DNA of 12,594 nt from CAZAPZ01 sp964487285. GTDB taxonomy: Bacteria; Campylobacterota_A; Desulfurellia; JAADFJ01. The DNA lies in contig CAZAPZ010000042.1 of assembly GCA_964487285.1 (NCBI GenBank), forward strand, positions 1 through 12,594, written 5' to 3'. The notes beneath the pieces were generated by a model. The model saw only the letters and a program-made list of their open reading frames with translations, was not told the DNA's origin and did not search any database. Shown piece by piece: positions 1 through 7,993 of the stretch. The translations under genes and the position numbers were made by a program. Position 1 is the stretch's first letter, and each line of letters opens with the position of its first letter.

Positions 1-51
1 GAATATCAAAGGTGTTTCTACTAATTTACGAACGATCATCTTGAATCTCAA
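1..51 (-). CDS. 5' end of an unidentified gene, cut by the window edge
   Basis: A reading frame opens at a TTG (51-49) and stays open for 17 codons to the edge, reading LRFKMIVRKLVETPLIF (first residue Met in the protein). The start is chosen because AGGAGG lies at 62-57, exactly five bases upstream of the TTG, which is ideal spacing. An in-frame ATG at 39-37 is possible but sits 17 bases from that ribosome-binding site. Too little protein is visible to name a family. It is the gene after the ATP synthase b'-like subunit on the same strand, so the expected next gene, subunit b (a membrane anchor), is not what follows: this N-terminus is not a typical b-subunit anchor. Confidence 0.55.
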   Translation of the reverse strand, partial: MRFKMIVRKLVETPLIF

Positions 52-219
52 ACCGGCCTCCTGACTCTAAATTTTTGCAATAATCTACCCATTAGCATGC
101 ACAACTCTTGCCTTTTTTTGGATAAATCTTTGTAAGCACAATCGCAAAAGCATTAAACATCACGATTGAGCTTAAAGTTAATAATAGGTAGTAGTTCTGC
201 TCTTATATATATTCCCATT

Positions 220-630
220 TCAACCGATCAGTTTCAAAAAATCTTCTAAAAGACCTTTTGATTCATATACAAGATTTCCTTTTTCTATTTCTAATTTTTT
301 ATCCAGCTCTATCCGTTTCTTATTTAAAAGATCATCTACTTCTTTTTTGGCTTTTTCTCTCATAAATAGAGCTTCTTCGTGGGATTTATCAATTATTTGA
401 ATATAACCAGCCTTTGCAGAGGCGTTGAATTCTTCTAATTCCTTATCGTACTTAGCTTGCAATGCCGAAGCTTTTTTATGAAGCAAAGCCGCTTGATCAT
501 GTTTATCATCTATATCGGCATCTCTACGCCGAATATTTGATAACACAGGCTTGTAAAGTATCTTATTTAATATCACCATCAGCAAAAGGAATGCTACGCC
601 TTGCGCTACTATCCAGTGAGTTATACCCAT
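220..630 (-). CDS. atpF: F-type ATP synthase subunit b/b' (AtpF-like)
   Basis: This protein of 136 residues has the layout of the F0 peripheral-stalk subunit b or b'. It has one N-terminal membrane helix (about residues 5-24), the family-typical junction NKILYKPVL (22-30), then a long, charged, alanine/lysine/glutamate-rich helix to the C-terminus. In the enzyme two such subunits hold the catalytic head still against the rotating ring. The short length and the ILNKILYKPVL motif fit b' (AtpX/AtpF2) better than b, but b cannot be excluded. The ATG at 630 has a strong GGAGG eight bases upstream and a promoter at 683-710. No other atp gene is visible: the next 170 bases lack a good gene and the following start is unrelated. 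Family assignment is fairly sure; b versus b' is not. Confidence 0.8.
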   Translation of the reverse strand: MGITHWIVAQGVAFLLLMVILNKILYKPVLSNIRRRDADIDDKHDQAALLHKKASALQAKYDKELEEFNASAKAGYIQIIDKSHEEALFMREKAKKEVDDLLNKKRIELDKKLEIEKGNLVYESKGLLEDFLKLIG

Positions 631-682
631 ATTTTTGCCTCCGTAATATTAATTTTGGTCTTCGACATACCAATCACCGTAA

Positions 683-710
683 AATATATCAGTAAGTAAA
701 CAGTTGTCAA
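683..710 (-). promoter_or_regulatory. sigma70-like promoter for the ATP synthase b'-like gene
   Basis: On the minus strand a perfect TTGACA (710-705) is followed after 16 bases by TATATT (688-683), five of six matches to TATAAT. Transcription would start near 676 and reach the GGAGG and ATG at 630 after a leader of about 45 bases. It lies in the 148-base gap between the DUF502 gene and the b'-like gene, so the latter may be expressed independently of the efflux genes. Confidence 0.6.
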
Positions 711-778
711 GCTATTCAAATTAATTATTCAGGAGTCCTAAAAAGTATAAAAATATTGATTTGAAATAGAATCCGACC

Positions 779-1366
779 TTACGATTTTACGCTAATACCT
801 CCGGATATAATAAATCGTATCCCTTCCTCTACGGAAATAGATAGCGGTATAATTTTATCAGAAGGAATAATTAGCAGAAATCCTGAGGTTGGATTGGGAG
901 TTGTCGGTACAAAACAAGACACCATATTATGCCCTATTTTTTCAGCAATCTCACCCTCTATATTATTAGTAACAAATCCCATTGCAAAACTGCCTGCTTT
1001 TGGATATTCAACCATCACAACTCTGGAAAATTTACTCTTGCCATCACTGTTCGAAAAAGCCGAAAAAACCTGTTTTACCGGTTTGTATAAATTTCGGATA
1101 AGCGGAATTCTGTTGAACATCTTATCCCACCATGCAAACATTTTTTTTCCTATCGTATTTTCGGCAATTGCACCTGACACTATAATTATAACAACAAGCA
1201 TAATTAACCCTACTCCCGGCAGGTGGACTCCAAGAATGTAATCAAGAATTGGAGACAAGATGCGATCTGAAACTGTAGCCATAGTTTTAAGTATGTAAAA
1301 TGTTATGACTATAGGTGTAAGGATTAATAATCCTGCAAAAAAGAACCGTCTAATTTTTTTTATCAT
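779..1366 (-). CDS. DUF502 family integral membrane protein
   Basis: This 195-residue protein matches the DUF502 family, whose plant members are the COV proteins; its biochemical role in bacteria is unknown. Two membrane helices are visible, around residues 9-30 (FFFAGLLILTPIVITFYIL) and 46-68 (GVHLPGVGLIMLVVIIIVSG). The family hallmarks follow: a IPLIRNLYKPVKQV stretch, VVMVEYPKAGSFAMGFVT, then FVPTTPNPTSGFLLIIP and a C-terminal ISGG. The start at 1366 is preferred because GAGGTGAT sits six bases upstream. An earlier in-frame ATG at 1396, overlapping the stop of the permease gene (TAATG), would add ten hydrophilic residues and has no clear ribosome-binding site. Its position directly after an efflux permease suggests co-transcription; any functional link is inference. 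Confidence 0.85.
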   Translation of the reverse strand: MIKKIRRFFFAGLLILTPIVITFYILKTMATVSDRILSPILDYILGVHLPGVGLIMLVVIIIVSGAIAENTIGKKMFAWWDKMFNRIPLIRNLYKPVKQVFSAFSNSDGKSKFSRVVMVEYPKAGSFAMGFVTNNIEGEIAEKIGHNMVSCFVPTTPNPTSGFLLIIPSDKIIPLSISVEEGIRFIISGGISVKS

Positions 1367-1395
1367 AATTTTATCACCTCTCCCTGAGTTTTTCA

Positions 1396-2604
1396 TTATC
1401 CTTCTTTCATAACGCTTGAAACATCTGTTTTAGCTGCAATTATAGATGGCACAAGCCCTGAAGCTACACCTATAACAATAGATATAAATACTGCAAGTAA
1501 TGCGAAAAACAGATTGAAGATTAGATGCCAGTGCAAAACAGTTACTATCAAAACTGACATAACAAATCCGAACATAAATCCTATAATGCTTCCGGCTAAT
1601 GTCACAAAAACACTTAAGATCATTACCTCAAACACAGTATCGAACTTCGTGGCTCCTATTGCACGTTTTATTCCAATTTGACGATAGTTTTTCTTTACGG
1701 TAACAAGCATCATTCCCGATACTCCAATTGCTCCTACAAAAAGTGATATCGCGGCAATCGTACCTATTAATGCCGTAAATAAAAGTATAGTTTTTTTTCT
1801 CTTTGCAATTATATCATTTTGCGTTGTAATAACAAAATCCGCAATAGATTTCTTATGTGATTCTTTTAATATAGAGTTAATACTCTTTTTTACATAAGGT
1901 ATCTCGTTCTGATTTACGGTAAGATATATTGCAGTGAGATAGCTGCGGTTGAATATTCTTTCTTTACCTGAAGTAAAAGGTATGAAAACCCGGTTGTCCA
2001 AATCCCTATTGGAACTGTTGGTGCCCATTTTAGAAGTTATTCCTATTATTCTAAAAGGGTGATGTTCTATTCTTACAATTTTTCCAATATAATTTTGGTA
2101 TTTACTCCCAAATAGTGCATCTAATACTTTTGTTCCTACAATTGCAACACCAGCTGCAGCGTGTCCCTCGCTTTTTGTGAATATTCTTCCATAAGCAAGA
2201 TCTATATGATTCATTTTAAAATAGTCTGCGTTTGCAGCCACGAGACTGCTTCTTATCAATTTTTTTCGATAATGAACCGTTCTGTTACCTGCCAAAATAG
2301 GAGAAATCGCAAGAGGTCCGATATAATTTTTTATTTTTTTATAGTCATTCATTACAAGGCTATGATAAGATAGCCCCCTAAAGTGAGGGTTTCCGGGAAT
2401 TATATCTGCCGGAGTTATCATAATTAGATTGGGACTCATTCTATCAACCTCACCCAAAATTTTGTCTTGCCCGCTGTAGCCCACAGATACCGCTATTATT
2501 ACAGCAGCTATTCCTATGGCAACTCCGAGAGAAGACAAAAAATAGTGCAGTTTTTTGCTGTTTATTTCTATCGCAACCATTCGAATAGCAGGCATCAATT
2601 TCAT
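1396..2604 (-). CDS. MacB/FtsX-type ABC permease (second of two)
   Basis: This inner-membrane permease of 402 residues has the MacB topology: one N-terminal helix (about 22-44, SSLGVAIGIAAVIIAVSV), a large periplasmic MacB core domain of about 230 residues, then three C-terminal helices forming the FtsX domain. The cytoplasmic stretch KKNYRQIGIKRAIGATKFD (around 310) is the conserved coupling segment that contacts the ATPase. It has no nucleotide-binding domain of its own, unlike E. coli MacB (about 650 residues, fused). Its ATG overlaps the TGA of the preceding permease by four bases, so the two are translationally coupled. The two permeases differ clearly in sequence and probably pair as a heterodimer. 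The substrate cannot be read from the sequence. Confidence 0.88.
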   Translation of the reverse strand: MKLMPAIRMVAIEINSKKLHYFLSSLGVAIGIAAVIIAVSVGYSGQDKILGEVDRMSPNLIMITPADIIPGNPHFRGLSYHSLVMNDYKKIKNYIGPLAISPILAGNRTVHYRKKLIRSSLVAANADYFKMNHIDLAYGRIFTKSEGHAAAGVAIVGTKVLDALFGSKYQNYIGKIVRIEHHPFRIIGITSKMGTNSSNRDLDNRVFIPFTSGKERIFNRSYLTAIYLTVNQNEIPYVKKSINSILKESHKKSIADFVITTQNDIIAKRKKTILLFTALIGTIAAISLFVGAIGVSGMMLVTVKKNYRQIGIKRAIGATKFDTVFEVMILSVFVTLAGSIIGFMFGFVMSVLIVTVLHWHLIFNLFFALLAVFISIVIGVASGLVPSIIAAKTDVSSVMKEG

Positions 2605-3803
2605 TTTAATATCTCAACTGGATCTGTTTTTGCTGCATCATTAGCCGGAATAATAGTTGAAATAATGCCTGATAAACAGGCAAAAATGATTACTGCGGCA
2701 ACAGTGAGCGGATCTATAAAAAATCCTATCTTTGCCATATGCGTTGCAATAAGTGTTATCAAGCTGCCCAAAAGAACTCCTATAATAGATGAAAAAAGTG
2801 AAACGGCGGCTCCAAAAGCGAGAAATTCATATCTTATATCTTTATTAGTGGCACCTACCACTCTTTTTACCGCTATCTCGCGCCTTCTTTCGGCAACATT
2901 TGCCGTCATCATATTAACAACTACAACACCGCTGGTAACAAACGATATGGCCGCAACAATAGCGAGGATAATTGTCATGGTGCTTTTTGCACTCGTTATG
3001 ATTTTAATTATGTTATCGGGAGTTATTATCCTAAAATCATTTAAACTGCCTTTCTTAAGGTGATGGTTTTTCCGCATCATTATATTAATAGTGTTTTCTA
3101 CAGCTTTCCGATCGGATGATTTATATAAATCAATTTTTACATAGCTGAATAGCCTGGTATGAAGCAGTCTGTTCGAGGTAAAACTATACGGTACAACAAC
3201 AATTTTATCCATATCAAATCCCGATATACTTCCTTTTATTTTTAAAACACCGATAACTTTGGAAAAGATGCCTGCGATACGCAGCCATCTTCCTATGACA
3301 TTTGAAGTTCCGAATATTGACTTGGCCACCGTATTGCCTATCACGGCTACTTTTGCATTGCTGATGATATCATGGTTATTTATAAATCTTCCATACATAA
3401 TTGGCCACTCTCTTACATTAGCCCAGTTACTTGAGACACCGTGCAAGGATGACATGACAAGATGTCCGCCGCCTGTAATTTCTACTATGCCTCCTCTTTG
3501 TCCCGGACTAACATCTTTTACACCGTATATATTTTTCATATCGTTAACGTCATTTTTTGTTATAGTAAGATGTCTTGCCCTAAATTTTCGTCTTTCGCTT
3601 CCCGAAACTACAATAATAGTATTCTCGCCAAACCCATTGTTCCTGAATAGATTAAGCAGAGTCTCTTTTGCACTACCGCCCACTGATATTATTGTCAATA
3701 TGCTTGCGGTGCTAATTACAATACCAATTGCCATTATTATCGAAAATAAAGGGTAAGAAAACAGGGATTTGAGACTAATCTTCATTATGTATGAAAGTTT
3801 CAT
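2601..3803 (-). CDS. MacB/FtsX-type ABC permease (first of two)
   Basis: A 400-residue permease with the MacB arrangement: membrane helix near residues 19-41, a periplasmic core domain, then helices near 275-298, 330-352 and 365-388. The segment ANVAERRREIAVKRVVGATNKDI after the second helix is the FtsX-family coupling motif, and the ending AKTDPVEILK is typical of MacB/LolC/LolE proteins. It follows the ATPase gene by 24 bases. The ATG at 3803 lacks a Shine-Dalgarno; an alternative ATG at 3785 does no better. A five-codon frame (3832-3815 region, overlapping the ATPase stop as TAATG) ends seven bases before the start and may pass ribosomes on. With the second permease it likely forms the transmembrane part of the exporter. 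Confidence 0.88.
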   Translation of the reverse strand: MKLSYIMKISLKSLFSYPLFSIIMAIGIVISTASILTIISVGGSAKETLLNLFRNNGFGENTIIVVSGSERRKFRARHLTITKNDVNDMKNIYGVKDVSPGQRGGIVEITGGGHLVMSSLHGVSSNWANVREWPIMYGRFINNHDIISNAKVAVIGNTVAKSIFGTSNVIGRWLRIAGIFSKVIGVLKIKGSISGFDMDKIVVVPYSFTSNRLLHTRLFSYVKIDLYKSSDRKAVENTINIMMRKNHHLKKGSLNDFRIITPDNIIKIITSAKSTMTIILAIVAAISFVTSGVVVVNMMTANVAERRREIAVKRVVGATNKDIRYEFLAFGAAVSLFSSIIGVLLGSLITLIATHMAKIGFFIDPLTVAAVIIFACLSGIISTIIPANDAAKTDPVEILK

Positions 3804-3827
3804 GAATAACTTACATCAATTTTTGCA

Positions 3828-4511
3828 TTATATTTTGTCGGAAACTATCTTGCCGTCATACAAATAGATATGCCTGTCGGCTATCTTATCCACCTGTTTA
3901 TCATGCGTAGCCATTATGATTGTTTTACCTTCTTTATGCAGCATTTCAAATATATTAAGCAGTTCGGAAGAATTCTTGCTGTCAAGATTTCCGGTCGGCT
4001 CGTCTGCTATTATAATGCTCGGATTATTAATCAGCGCTCTTGCAACTGCCACCCGTTGTTTTTGTCCTCCCGAAAGTTGCGTAGGTTTGTAATTGATCCT
4101 TTTATCTAACCCGAGTTCAGACAGCAATCTCACAGCCATATCCCACTTTTTTTTAGAATTTATACCGGCATATACGGTCGGCAGAAGCACATTTTCTATA
4201 GTACTGAGATGATCTATGAGATAAAAAGATTGAAACACAAATCCGATCATTTTATTTCTTATTTTGCTGAGCGCTTTATCTGACAAACTGCTGACATCTC
4301 TGCCGTTAAGAGTATAAACTCCTGAAGTTGCTCTATCCAAACAGCCTATAATATGAAGCAGTGTAGTTTTACCCATACCCGATGGAGCCATAATAGAAAC
4401 CATCTGTCCGTCAAAAATTGAAAGACTTATACCTTTTAGAACATCGGTTTTAGCATTTCCAGTTGCAAATGCTCTCCTGATATTCTCAAGTTCTACAATC
4501 TTATTTTGCAA
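3828..4511 (-). CDS. ABC transporter ATPase, MacB/LolD type
   Basis: A stand-alone nucleotide-binding protein of 227 residues that powers the two neighbouring permeases. All motifs are present: Walker A APSGMGKT (42-49), Q-loop glutamine at 94 (FVFQSFYLI), signature LSGGQKQR (146-153), Walker B IIIADE (166-171) with EPTGNLD, and switch histidine in ATHD (201-204). The start is a TTG overlapping the last codons of the adaptor gene by 11 bases, with AGGG about nine bases upstream; no ATG lies before the Walker A region. The closest architectures are LolD and the ATPase half of MacB. The neighbours (MacA-like adaptor, TolC) favour an efflux pump over lipoprotein release. Confidence 0.9.
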   Translation of the reverse strand: MQNKIVELENIRRAFATGNAKTDVLKGISLSIFDGQMVSIMAPSGMGKTTLLHIIGCLDRATSGVYTLNGRDVSSLSDKALSKIRNKMIGFVFQSFYLIDHLSTIENVLLPTVYAGINSKKKWDMAVRLLSELGLDKRINYKPTQLSGGQKQRVAVARALINNPSIIIADEPTGNLDSKNSSELLNIFEMLHKEGKTIIMATHDKQVDKIADRHIYLYDGKIVSDKI

Positions 4512-5682
4512 TAATATCGCCCTTTGACAGACCTGATTTGATTTCCGATTTTCCGTTAGATTCCCAGCCGACCATTACAGGTTGTTTAACTATCTTATTT
4601 CCGCTTTTTTTATAAACAAATCGTGTTTTTCCCAATCTATAAACATAAAATGAATCTGTCAAAACAACATTATGCCTAACGCCTGTTATAATTTCTACAT
4701 TTGCAGTCATTTGAGGTTTCAGCAAATTTATGCCGGCGCCTATTCTAACTTCTGTTTCATAATAAACAACATTGTCGATAATCGTTGCACCCGGATCAAT
4801 TGAGGTTACTTTACCTTTAAACTGTTTATCGGGATAACTATCAACTGAGAAAAGTACCGGATCGCCTATTTTTATGTTTGCTATATCTGTTTCGTCTGTA
4901 AAAACTTCAAGTTTTAGTTTGTTGGGATTAAGTATGGTAACAAATGTAGGAGCTGCAAAACTGGCGGCAACAGTCTCACCTTCTTGAGTTGAAACAGAAG
5001 TAACAACCCCATTAATAGGCGATTTAATAATGGCATACGAAAGCCTTGTTTTTGCAGCGTCGGTTGCAAAAGCCGCAGCCTTTATCAATGCCTCCTGGCT
5101 ATCAAGACTATTTTTATATTCCTTTTTTAATCGCTCAAACTCATCTTCGTCAATAAGTTTTTGGTGATTAAAGCTCTCAAGAGCCGTTTTTAATTTGTCA
5201 ACCGCATCTTGAGCAATATATCCTTTTTCAAGAAGATGAACATTGCGCATTAGGTTTTTCTTTAAATAGAGTATATTGTAACTATCTATCTTTATTTTTT
5301 TAGAAGCTTCGTCAATCAATTTTTGATAATTTTCTATAATATGAGAATATCCTATTTTTTTATCTTTTAAAAGTTCCAGAGAATTTTCAAGCTGATATTT
5401 TAGTTCCCTTGCATCAATCACGGCTATTATCTGACCTTTTTTAACTTTAGTCCCAACTTTTACATAAAGTTTTTTTAGTGTTCCGGAAATTCTTGATCCA
5501 ACTTTAACCTGACTGCCGGTTTGAGGTATAATTGCCCCTGTTTCATTTACAATCCGTTCAATCTTGCCTATATTTATTTTGGTAAAATGGTGAAATTTTT
5601 GTTTTGTTTTATGAAAGCCCAAATAATAGATTAACAATACTGCAGCAGCAACCGCACACAATATCAATAAAATTTTCTTCAT
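4501..5682 (-). CDS. macA: periplasmic adaptor, MacA/HlyD family
   Basis: A membrane-fusion protein of 393 residues joining the inner-membrane permeases to the outer-membrane channel. A single N-terminal helix (about 4-20, ILLILCAVAAAVLLIYYLG) anchors it. The lipoyl-like half-motifs GSRISGTLKKLYVKVGTKVKKGQ (around 63-85) and AIIKSPINGVVTSV (around 218-231) flank a long coiled-coil hairpin of about 110 residues. A beta-barrel domain (KLKLEVFTDETDIANIKIGDPV) and a membrane-proximal domain follow. The C-terminus is compact. The ATG at 5682 is forced, since an in-frame stop lies just upstream; it has no ribosome-binding site of its own and follows a 20-codon frame by two bases. It overlaps the ATPase gene. 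The MacA-like call rests on architecture and neighbours; the symbol means homologue, not proven macrolide export. Confidence 0.85.
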   Translation of the reverse strand: MKKILLILCAVAAAVLLIYYLGFHKTKQKFHHFTKINIGKIERIVNETGAIIPQTGSQVKVGSRISGTLKKLYVKVGTKVKKGQIIAVIDARELKYQLENSLELLKDKKIGYSHIIENYQKLIDEASKKIKIDSYNILYLKKNLMRNVHLLEKGYIAQDAVDKLKTALESFNHQKLIDEDEFERLKKEYKNSLDSQEALIKAAAFATDAAKTRLSYAIIKSPINGVVTSVSTQEGETVAASFAAPTFVTILNPNKLKLEVFTDETDIANIKIGDPVLFSVDSYPDKQFKGKVTSIDPGATIIDNVVYYETEVRIGAGINLLKPQMTANVEIITGVRHNVVLTDSFYVYRLGKTRFVYKKSGNKIVKQPVMVGWESNGKSEIKSGLSKGDIIAK

Positions 5683-5684
5683 GT

Positions 5685-5747
5685 CTAAAACTTATTCGAT
5701 AAGTTGATAACAATTAGCGATTTGTTAATAGCACATCCGTTTATCAT
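5685..5747 (-). CDS. possible 20-residue leader peptide upstream of macA
   Basis: A frame of 20 codons (MINGCAINKSLIVINLSNKF) starts at an ATG preceded by AAGAAGGAGT, the best ribosome-binding site in this part of the cluster, and ends at TAG two bases before the adaptor ATG, in a different frame. The adaptor itself has no ribosome-binding site, so ribosomes finishing this peptide are likely to reinitiate on it. The peptide resembles no family I know. It could be a regulatory leader, a pure translation-coupling device, or chance. Confidence 0.4.
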   Translation of the reverse strand: MINGCAINKSLIVINLSNKF

Positions 5748-5802
5748 TTTATACTCCTTCTTGCCGCAAAATCAAAAACGTTTATATTTCACAGTTATAA
5801 AA

Positions 5803-7098
5803 TTATCGAAAGACAACATTTGTCAAGAATTTAAGATTCTTAAAATATAAACCATATGATTCTGTAGTCTCTTCTATGTCTGCTTTATCTAAAAGAACGG
5901 CAAGCTTTCGCTCGGAGAGATTCAGATATGAATCTCTTAATGAATTTTCAGCAAGCAAAAGTTCCGTAAGATTTCCCATTCCTTCTTTATATCTATCCAA
6001 TGCAACAGATCTATCTTTTTTTGCCCCTGAAAGAGAAACATTGGCCTCGTCGATGAGCATCTCATCTGTTTTTAGCCTATTTTTTAATAGTCTGATATTT
6101 GTTACAAGTGCATTTTTCTTGTCTAAATATTCAAACTTAGACTTCATAAATTCAGCTCTCGCCGCATCAACGCTGTTTTTAGTTAAAAAGCCTTCAAATA
6201 GTGGAAGACTGACTGATATTGAAGCAATCTCATTAAATCTTTTAGGGAAAAACCTGCTATCACTCCAGTTGTAGATGTAGGAAGCGTTAACAGTTGGAAA
6301 ATATCCCGATTCAGCCTCTTTCACTTTTTCGGATTGAACATTTTGACCGATCTTTGCAATTTCTGTATCGAAATCCGTTGCAGCAGTAATATTAAATTTA
6401 GTATCTCTTACATCCGGAGTTGATGTTTTAGTAATTTTACTTTTCGGAAGTCCGATAATGTTAGCAAGATCTATGTCGGCACTGTTTAAATTCCCTATTG
6501 AATTAATTAAGTTATACTTCGCAGTAGCAACCTCTGTTTGCCATTTCCATACATCGGATAGAGGAATAAGTCCTTCTTTGCTGCGAAAAATTGCAACAGC
6601 AAGATTCTGCTTCGTATCTCTAACTATTTTCCTACGGACAGCAACAACATTCTTAAGATGAATCAAATTGATATATTTTGTAAGAACTTCGTAGGCAACC
6701 GTGGCTAATGTTTTGTCTTTTGTAAGTTTTTCAGCAGATACGAGCAGCTTATTCTTTTTGACCGTTGATATGTCTGCAAAACCATTAAAAATTGACATGT
6801 TTATCAACGCTTGAACGGTGTGTTGATTATCAAGACCATAAGCGGGACTATTAAAGCTGTGAGTATGGGTAAATGCATAGTTAACCGACAAATGAGGATA
6901 AAACGGAGCATAGGAAATTTTAAGATTTGAAATTATGATTTTGCTGTTCCATCTTTCTGCATTAAGCTGCGGATTATTTTTTATTGCAAGATCAATCGCA
7001 TTTTTAACCGTCAAAGACAGCGCATTTTGGTAAGTAAGGCATATCAGACTAAGGAATATTGCGATACTTACAAATGTTTTTCTCTCCAACCTGTTCAT
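5803..7098 (-). CDS. tolC: TolC-family outer-membrane efflux channel
   Basis: This protein of 431 residues has a Sec signal peptide (MNRLERKTFVSIAIFLSLIC..., likely cut near residue 28 after ALS). Two OEP repeats follow, beginning with LTVKNAIDLAIKNNPQLNAE, the classic start of the mature TolC fold. Each half has a beta strand pair (YAPFYPHLSVNYAFTH; SGYFPTVNASYIYNWS) and long helices; the second half contains GMGNLTELLLAENSLRDS, matching the RYxxGxxSxxDLLxAQ-type motif. No lipobox is seen. The trimer would form the outer-membrane exit duct for the adaptor and ABC proteins encoded downstream. The ATG overlaps by one base (TAATG) the stop of a tiny upstream frame and has no clear Shine-Dalgarno. 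It starts 70 bases after parB, in an A/T-only stretch with no convincing promoter. Confidence 0.9.
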   Translation of the reverse strand: MNRLERKTFVSIAIFLSLICLTYQNALSLTVKNAIDLAIKNNPQLNAERWNSKIIISNLKISYAPFYPHLSVNYAFTHTHSFNSPAYGLDNQHTVQALINMSIFNGFADISTVKKNKLLVSAEKLTKDKTLATVAYEVLTKYINLIHLKNVVAVRRKIVRDTKQNLAVAIFRSKEGLIPLSDVWKWQTEVATAKYNLINSIGNLNSADIDLANIIGLPKSKITKTSTPDVRDTKFNITAATDFDTEIAKIGQNVQSEKVKEAESGYFPTVNASYIYNWSDSRFFPKRFNEIASISVSLPLFEGFLTKNSVDAARAEFMKSKFEYLDKKNALVTNIRLLKNRLKTDEMLIDEANVSLSGAKKDRSVALDRYKEGMGNLTELLLAENSLRDSYLNLSERKLAVLLDKADIEETTESYGLYFKNLKFLTNVVFR

Positions 7099-7168
7099 TA
7101 AACGTTGGTATCCATTTTATGATAATTATTCAAGCACTCTACTCTTTTTTATAAATTTTTTACAATTT

Positions 7169-7993
7169 TTATTGTTTTATCATGAAAGAAAGCCTGCTAA
7201 TAACAGCTTCCAATTCTTCGCTTTCCTTATATTTCAGTATTATTCTATTTCGGCTGATTGTAACGGGAAGTTTAAAAAAATCGGAGATTGCTTTTTCATA
7301 ATCTTTAAACATGTCTTTCTGTTTCGGCTGTACCGGAATATCTTGATCTTTGCGAATTGCCAATTCAAGCTGCCTAACCGACAATTTGTTTTGAAGAGCA
7401 TATTCAGCATACTTAATCTGCTTATCTTCACCATGAACGGATAGCAGAATTTTAGCATGACCCAGCGATAACAAGCGTTTTTGGAGAATTTGCACTATCT
7501 TATCAGGTAAATTAAGAATTCTCACACTATTTGCGATAGTAGCCCTATCTTTTCCTATAATTAAAGATAGTTTTTGCTGACTATATCCAAACTCGGTAAT
7601 TAATTTTCTATATCCGTTAGCTTCTTCAACACAGGTAAGCTCCTCGCGCTGCAGGTTTTCTATCAGTGCAAACCTCGCCATCTCCTCGTCAGATACATTC
7701 TGTTTAATTACGGCAGGAACACTTTGTAAGTTAGCAAGTTTAGCTGCCCTCAAGCGTCTTTCTCCTGCTATAATCTCATATCTGCCGGCTGTCTTCCTTA
7801 ACAGTATAGGTTCCAGCATTCCGTCATTTTTTATAGTCTCGGAAAGCCTTTTTAAACTTTCTTTATCAAAATCATGCCTTGGCTGAAACGGATTAGGTGA
7901 AATAAGTTCGGATCGAATACGGCTTATTATTTGATTATCGGCATCAGCTATTAAAGCCGAAAGACCCTTGCCGAGACTATGACGCGTTGACAA
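7169..7993 (-). CDS. parB: chromosome-partitioning protein ParB
   Basis: A 274-residue ParB, which binds parS, uses CTP to clamp and slide on DNA, and forms the partition complex moved by ParA. It begins with the family-typical LGKGLSALI (7-15). The ParB/Srx CTP-binding domain contains GERRLRAAK (77-85) and ENLQREEL (112-119), the usual nucleotide-binding motifs. A helix-turn-helix lies at about 137-158 (YSQQKLSLIIGKDRATIANSVRIL), and a short dimerisation domain ends the protein. The start is a TTG at 7993 with GAGGG about seven bases upstream, inside the end of parA (17-base overlap). Length is normal for a chromosomal ParB. No parS-like inverted repeat was found in the window. Confidence 0.93.
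   Translation of the reverse strand: MSTRHSLGKGLSALIADADNQIISRIRSELISPNPFQPRHDFDKESLKRLSETIKNDGMLEPILLRKTAGRYEIIAGERRLRAAKLANLQSVPAVIKQNVSDEEMARFALIENLQREELTCVEEANGYRKLITEFGYSQQKLSLIIGKDRATIANSVRILNLPDKIVQILQKRLLSLGHAKILLSVHGEDKQIKYAEYALQNKLSVRQLELAIRKDQDIPVQPKQKDMFKDYEKAISDFFKLPVTISRNRIILKYKESEELEAVISRLSFMIKQ

Noticed and set aside
2467..3063. 198-codon open frame on the plus strand opposite the permeases
   Set aside because: It is antisense to two well-supported permease genes whose hydrophobic codon pattern creates long mirror frames; it has no ribosome-binding site or recognisable domain.
3259..3756. 165-codon plus-strand frame opposite the first permease
   Set aside because: Same mirror effect; the minus-strand gene has clear FtsX motifs and coupling to its neighbours.
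4360..4390. Ala in place of the first Gly of Walker A in the ABC ATPase (APSGMGKT)
   Set aside because: The general P-loop pattern allows Ala or Gly at this position, and all other catalytic motifs are intact, so the ATPase is expected to be active.
7099..7168. Intrinsic terminator between parB and tolC
   Set aside because: The gap is A/T-rich with T runs but contains no GC-rich stem, so read-through into tolC is more likely.
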